Assembly (NCBI GenBank): GCA_964589825.1
Contig: CAZPUS010000036.1
Span: forward strand, 1-25,960
Direction: 5' to 3'
Origin: CAZPUS01 sp964589825
GTDB taxonomy: Bacteria > Fibrobacterota > Chitinivibrionia > Chitinivibrionales > WJKA01
Length of the DNA: 25,960 nucleotides
The number at the start of each line of letters is the position of its first letter. Position 1 is the first letter of the stretch. Positions 22,669 to 25,960 of the stretch are shown piece after piece. A program made the translations under genes and the position numbers. The notes below the pieces were generated by a model. The model was not told the DNA's origin and did not search any database. It was given only the letters and a program-made list of their open reading frames with translations.

Positions 22669-24246
22669 ATGACACACACTATCATAATAATAGGAACAGG
22701 GGTTGCCGCGGCCGCCGTGGCATTCATAATCGGCATGTACTGGCGTGGTATCATCGATCGCAACTACAAGCAGCGAAAAATTGAGGAAGCCGAGACCGAA
22801 GCGGCGCGAATTCTCGAGGAGTCGCAGAAAGAGGCGGCGCTGAACAAAAAATCGGCGATTCTCGAGGGTAAGAATGAATGGTTCAAGGAGAAGAGCAAAT
22901 TCGAGGCGGAGGTGGAAAACAGAAAAGAACAGCTTCGGCAGCAGCAGCAGCAGCTCAAAGAGCAGCGCGTGGAGCTCACCAATAGGCAGGAGAATATCAC
23001 CAAGCGTGAAAAGGAGTTCAAGGCGCGGGAGAATTTTCTGGCATCAAAAGAAGAGTCGCTCAGCACCAAGGAGACCGAACTCGAACGTCAGATTGCCGAG
23101 CAGAACAGGAAACTCGAACAGATATCCAAGTTGACCGAGGGTGAAGCCAAGGAGCTTCTTATGAAAAACCTCGAGTCCGAAATCCGCTACGAATGTGCCC
23201 AGATGATAAAGGATATGCGCGATAAGGCTCGTGCGGAAGCCAACCGCGAGGCAAAAGAAGTGGTGCTGCAGGCAATGCAGCGAAGTGCGGCCGATACCAC
23301 GACAGAGAGTACCGTTTCGGTGGTACATTTGCCCAGCGAAGAGATGAAGGGGAGAATTATCGGCAGAGAAGGGCGCAATATCCGAAGTTTTGAAGAAGCG
23401 ACGAATATCAACGTAATTGTTGACGATACTCCCGAGGCGGTGATTCTTTCGGGATTCGATCCGGTGCGTCGCGAGGTGGCCCGTATCGCCATGGAGAAAC
23501 TGATCGCGGACGGTCGCATTCATCCGGGGCGCATAGAAGAGCTCATAAAAAAGAGCGAAGAAGACGTGAACGAAAAAATGCGCGAGGCGGCGGAGGATGT
23601 GATCCTGGAGCTGGGCGTGCATGGCATATCGAACAAAATAATGGAGCTTCTCGGACGGTTGCGTTATCGCGCCTCCTATGGACAGAACGTGCTGCAGCAT
23701 ACCAAGGAAGTGGCCATTCTTTCCGGTATTATGGCAAATGAGCTGGGACTCGATTCGGATACGGCGGTGCGTGCGGGGCTGCTGCACGATATCGGCAAGG
23801 CGATCGATCGTGAAATGAAAGGAACGCACTCGGAGCTCGGTGCGGAAATCGCCAAAAAACAGGGGGAATCTGAAATAATAGTCAACGCGATTGCCGCCCA
23901 TCACGAGGATGTTGAGGCAACGTCGCTGTATGCACCATTGGTGAAGGTCGCGGATACCATTTCGAGCAGCAGACCGGGAGTGCGCAGGGAAACGCTTGCC
24001 AAGTATATCGATCGGTTACAGAATCTGGAGCGTATTGCGGATTCATTCAAAGGCGTGAGCAAATCGTACGTGATTCAGGCAGGACGAGAAATCCGTACCA
24101 TGGTTGAGCCAAAAAAGGTTGACGACAGCCAGGCCGAAGAGATGGCCACACAGATCGCCAAAAAAATCGAGAGCGAAATGGAATATCCCGGTCAGGTTAC
24201 GGTAACGATCGTGCGCGAGAGCCGGTATACGCAGGTCGCCCAGTAA
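22669..24246 (+). CDS. rny: Ribonuclease Y
   Basis: RNase Y is a membrane-anchored endoribonuclease that starts mRNA decay. The 525-aa product has an N-terminal membrane helix (about residues 4-25), a long Glu/Lys/Arg/Gln coiled coil (about 30-195), a KH RNA-binding domain (about 215-280, GRIIGREGRNIRSFE) and an HD domain with the metal-binding pair His373-Asp374 (LLHDIGKAID), followed by AAHHED. This closely follows Bacillus subtilis Rny (520 aa, His368-Asp369). AGGAGG five bases before the ATG is among the strongest ribosome-binding sites in the window. Its presence suggests an RNase Y-based decay pathway. The YmdB-type gene starts 19 nt downstream, the same pairing as rny-ymdB in Bacillus. 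Confidence 0.97.
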   Translation: MTHTIIIIGTGVAAAAVAFIIGMYWRGIIDRNYKQRKIEEAETEAARILEESQKEAALNKKSAILEGKNEWFKEKSKFEAEVENRKEQLRQQQQQLKEQRVELTNRQENITKREKEFKARENFLASKEESLSTKETELERQIAEQNRKLEQISKLTEGEAKELLMKNLESEIRYECAQMIKDMRDKARAEANREAKEVVLQAMQRSAADTTTESTVSVVHLPSEEMKGRIIGREGRNIRSFEEATNINVIVDDTPEAVILSGFDPVRREVARIAMEKLIADGRIHPGRIEELIKKSEEDVNEKMREAAEDVILELGVHGISNKIMELLGRLRYRASYGQNVLQHTKEVAILSGIMANELGLDSDTAVRAGLLHDIGKAIDREMKGTHSELGAEIAKKQGESEIIVNAIAAHHEDVEATSLYAPLVKVADTISSSRPGVRRETLAKYIDRLQNLERIADSFKGVSKSYVIQAGREIRTMVEPKKVDDSQAEEMATQIAKKIESEMEYPGQVTVTIVRESRYTQVAQ

Positions 24247-24265
24247 TCGAGCGAAAGCGTTAGCA

Positions 24266-25063
24266 ATGCGTATTCTTTTTATCGGTGATATCTTCGGTAG
24301 AGCAGGGCGGCGGATACTTTCAGAGCGGCTCGAAGCACTGCGTCTGCGTCATTCGATCGATGTGTGTATTGCAAACGGTGAAAACGCTGCAGGCGGCATG
24401 GGTGTTACCTGTAATATCCATGAAAAACTTTGTCGTTATGGCGTCGATATTGTGACCGGCGGCAACCACTCGTTTGCAAACGACGAAAGCAAGGCGGCAC
24501 TCGAAACCGATAAAGGGATTGTACTGCGTCCGGCTAATTATCCGGAGGGTAATGTGGGAAAAGGGTGGGCGGTACATACAATACAGGGAGAAACCAAAAT
24601 CGGTGTACTGAATCTACAGGGAAGAGTGTTTATGGCCGAGAAGCTTGCGTGTCCGTTTCGTACCGCAAAGTCGATTACCGAGCAAATTGCGCAGCAGACG
24701 CGCATTATCATTGTCGATTTTCATGCCGAGGCCACATCCGAGAAAAAAGCGCTGCTCTATTATCTCGACGGCTCGATTACTGCGTTGATCGGCACACATA
24801 CCCATGTGCAGACAGCGGATAGCTGTATTACGCCTCGCGGGACCGGTTACATAAGTGATGCCGGAATGACCGGTCCGGAACACTCGTGTATCGGGGCGAC
24901 CTATAAATCGGTTATTCCCCGTTTTTTCTATCAGATCCCGGCACGGATAACCCCCTCGGAATGCGGACCCATGATCAACGGAGTGGTAATCGAGGTCGAC
25001 GAAAACAGTGGCCGTACCACACAGATCTACAGGATCTACGAGCGAAGCGACAACGGAGAGTGA
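24266..25063 (+). CDS. ymdB: YmdB-type metallophosphoesterase (TIGR00282 family)
   Basis: Members hydrolyse 2',3'-cyclic nucleotides and in Bacillus influence biofilm and motility decisions. The 265-aa product keeps the dimetal site: Asp8 (FIGDIFG), Glu39-Asn40 (NGENAAGG), Asn67-His68 (GGNHSF), His153 (DFHAEATSEK), His178 and His180 (GTHTHVQTAD). Length is typical (about 260-270). Many homologues read GNHTWD where this one has GNHSFAND, a mild substitution outside the metal ligands. The ATG has a weak ribosome-binding site, but the start gives MRILFIGDIFGRAG as in the family. It lies between rny and xseA and is likely co-transcribed; RNA breakdown by RNase Y could supply its cyclic nucleotide substrates. 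Confidence 0.95.
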   Translation: MRILFIGDIFGRAGRRILSERLEALRLRHSIDVCIANGENAAGGMGVTCNIHEKLCRYGVDIVTGGNHSFANDESKAALETDKGIVLRPANYPEGNVGKGWAVHTIQGETKIGVLNLQGRVFMAEKLACPFRTAKSITEQIAQQTRIIIVDFHAEATSEKKALLYYLDGSITALIGTHTHVQTADSCITPRGTGYISDAGMTGPEHSCIGATYKSVIPRFFYQIPARITPSECGPMINGVVIEVDENSGRTTQIYRIYERSDNGE

Positions 25064-25067
25064 CGTG

Positions 25068-25960
25068 ATGCTGCAGGGCCTGGCACCACCTTATGAATGT
25101 GAACGGCCTTATTCGGTCAGTGAAATAAACGATGCAATTGCATCGTGGCTGGAACAGGGCAATACGCTCGTATGGGCAACCGGAGAGGTATCCAATTTCA
25201 AGCAATCGGCGCGTGGGCACTGCTATTTCAGTCTTAAAGATGCGGGCAGCAGAATTCCGTGTGTCATGTGGCGCTCCATTGTACACAAACACGCGCAACT
25301 GCCGGATGACGGGCAGGAAGTGGCGGTCATCGCGGTGGTCAGAGTCTACCGGCGGGGCGGATACTATCAACTCGATGTCCAACGGCTGCAGTCAATGGGT
25401 AAGGGGTTAATCTACGAGGAATTCGAGCGTACGAAGAAAAAACTCCAAAAGGAGGGGCTCTTCGATGCGGCGCGTAAAAAGGCGCTGCCTGAGGAGGTCG
25501 CCCGTGTGGGACTGGTCACCTCGGCACGGGGAGCGGCGGTGCGCGATATGATAAAAAACATCCATGCCAGAGCACCCTGGGTGGAGATCGTGATATGCGA
25601 CGTTGCGGTTCAGGGGGATGAAGCCCCTTCATCCATTGCGTCCGGAATCCGGATGTGCAATGAATACAGCAGGCTCGACTGCATCATTACCGGCAGGGGG
25701 GGCGGATCGATCGAGGACCTGTGGGCGTTTAACGAAGAGGAGGTGGCGCGGGCAATATCCGAATCGCATATACCGGTTATTTCGGCGGTCGGTCATGAAG
25801 TCGATGTGACGATCTCCGATCTGGTAGCGGACGTGCGTGCAGAGACGCCGTCCGCTGCTGCGGTCAGAATCGTTAAAGATTCACGTGAGCTTTGTTCCCG
25901 CTTTTCTTCGACGGAATCTAGATTCATACGCAGCTTTCTTAATGCCCGCAACGTTTTTTC
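25068..25960 (+). CDS. xseA: Exodeoxyribonuclease VII large subunit (3' end outside the window)
   Basis: XseA with XseB degrades single-stranded DNA in repair and recombination. The visible 297 residues comprise the N-terminal OB fold (about 14-115; YSVSEINDAI, ATGEVSNFKQSARGHCYFSLKD, YYQLDVQRLQ) and most of the catalytic domain: VGLVTSARGAAVRDM, DCIITGRGGGSIEDLWAFNEE, and VGHEVDVTISDLVADVRAETPS, all hallmark motifs. The frame is still open at the window end, so the coiled-coil C-terminus is missing; a complete protein is about 400-460 aa. ATG 25068 is four nt after the ymdB stop, with GGAGAG upstream. A GTG at 25065 is an equally possible start. xseB often follows. Confidence 0.96.
   Translation, partial: MLQGLAPPYECERPYSVSEINDAIASWLEQGNTLVWATGEVSNFKQSARGHCYFSLKDAGSRIPCVMWRSIVHKHAQLPDDGQEVAVIAVVRVYRRGGYYQLDVQRLQSMGKGLIYEEFERTKKKLQKEGLFDAARKKALPEEVARVGLVTSARGAAVRDMIKNIHARAPWVEIVICDVAVQGDEAPSSIASGIRMCNEYSRLDCIITGRGGGSIEDLWAFNEEEVARAISESHIPVISAVGHEVDVTISDLVADVRAETPSAAAVRIVKDSRELCSRFSSTESRFIRSFLNARNVF

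Noticed and set aside
23044..23904. 286-codon minus-strand open frame
   Set aside because: Antisense to the KH and HD domains of RNase Y; composition rich in His, Phe and Arg as expected for a shadow frame.

Overview
This window looks like a bacterial chromosome segment, probably from an uncultured Gram-negative organism. A run of ten Ns (8172-8181) shows it is a scaffold. The gene order thrS-infC-rpmI-rplT-pheS-pheT followed by a zapB-like gene, zapA, rny, a YmdB-type phosphodiesterase and xseA is a housekeeping block. PheS carries the wording EISARSYCTFHQVEGLYVD, which resembles the PheS of Bacteroidetes and relatives (FCB group). With the large carbohydrate-active proteins this points loosely to an FCB lineage such as a Fibrobacterota or Chitinivibrionia relative. 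That placement is inference and no search was run.

Region by region: 1-817 is mostly non-coding, with a tRNA-Thr(CGT) on the minus strand and an inverted-repeat-rich upstream region for the next gene. From 818 to 8170 all genes are on the plus strand and tightly spaced: a 1068-aa beta-helix protein, a 72-aa single-span membrane protein, gmk, a FHA-FHA-ABC exporter half and a transmembrane Ser/Thr protein kinase whose start overlaps the exporter stop. After the gap come yraN (8329-8682), a 1328-aa glycoside hydrolase family 2 protein (8762-12748), a class I DAHP synthase (13112-14140) and tRNA-Val(GAC) (14416-14489). The translation cluster runs from 14646 to 21268. The division, RNA-decay and DNA-repair block runs from 21810 to the window end, where xseA is cut off.

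How genes work together: the kinase and FHA-ABC protein form a likely phospho-signalling and export pair, arranged like mycobacterial PknF and Rv1747. thrS, infC, rpmI, rplT, pheS and pheT supply initiation, ribosome assembly and aminoacylation. infC almost certainly starts at a non-canonical ATC or ATA codon. ZapA and the coiled-coil protein before it probably act at the division ring. RNase Y and the YmdB-like enzyme handle RNA and cyclic-nucleotide turnover. The beta-helix and GH2 proteins both have in-frame stops just before their starts and no signal peptide, so both appear to act inside the cell.

The items most worth a second look are the kinase/FHA-ABC pair, a structured 111-nt element between zapA and rny at a place where 6S RNA genes are often found, a diverged intergenic repeat family placed 44-60 nt upstream of three genes, a 14-bp triple tandem repeat before the DAHP synthase gene, and the tandem amidotransferase-like modules in the GH2 protein. 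I see no CRISPR array, no transposase, no phage gene and no clear evidence of a wholly new system.
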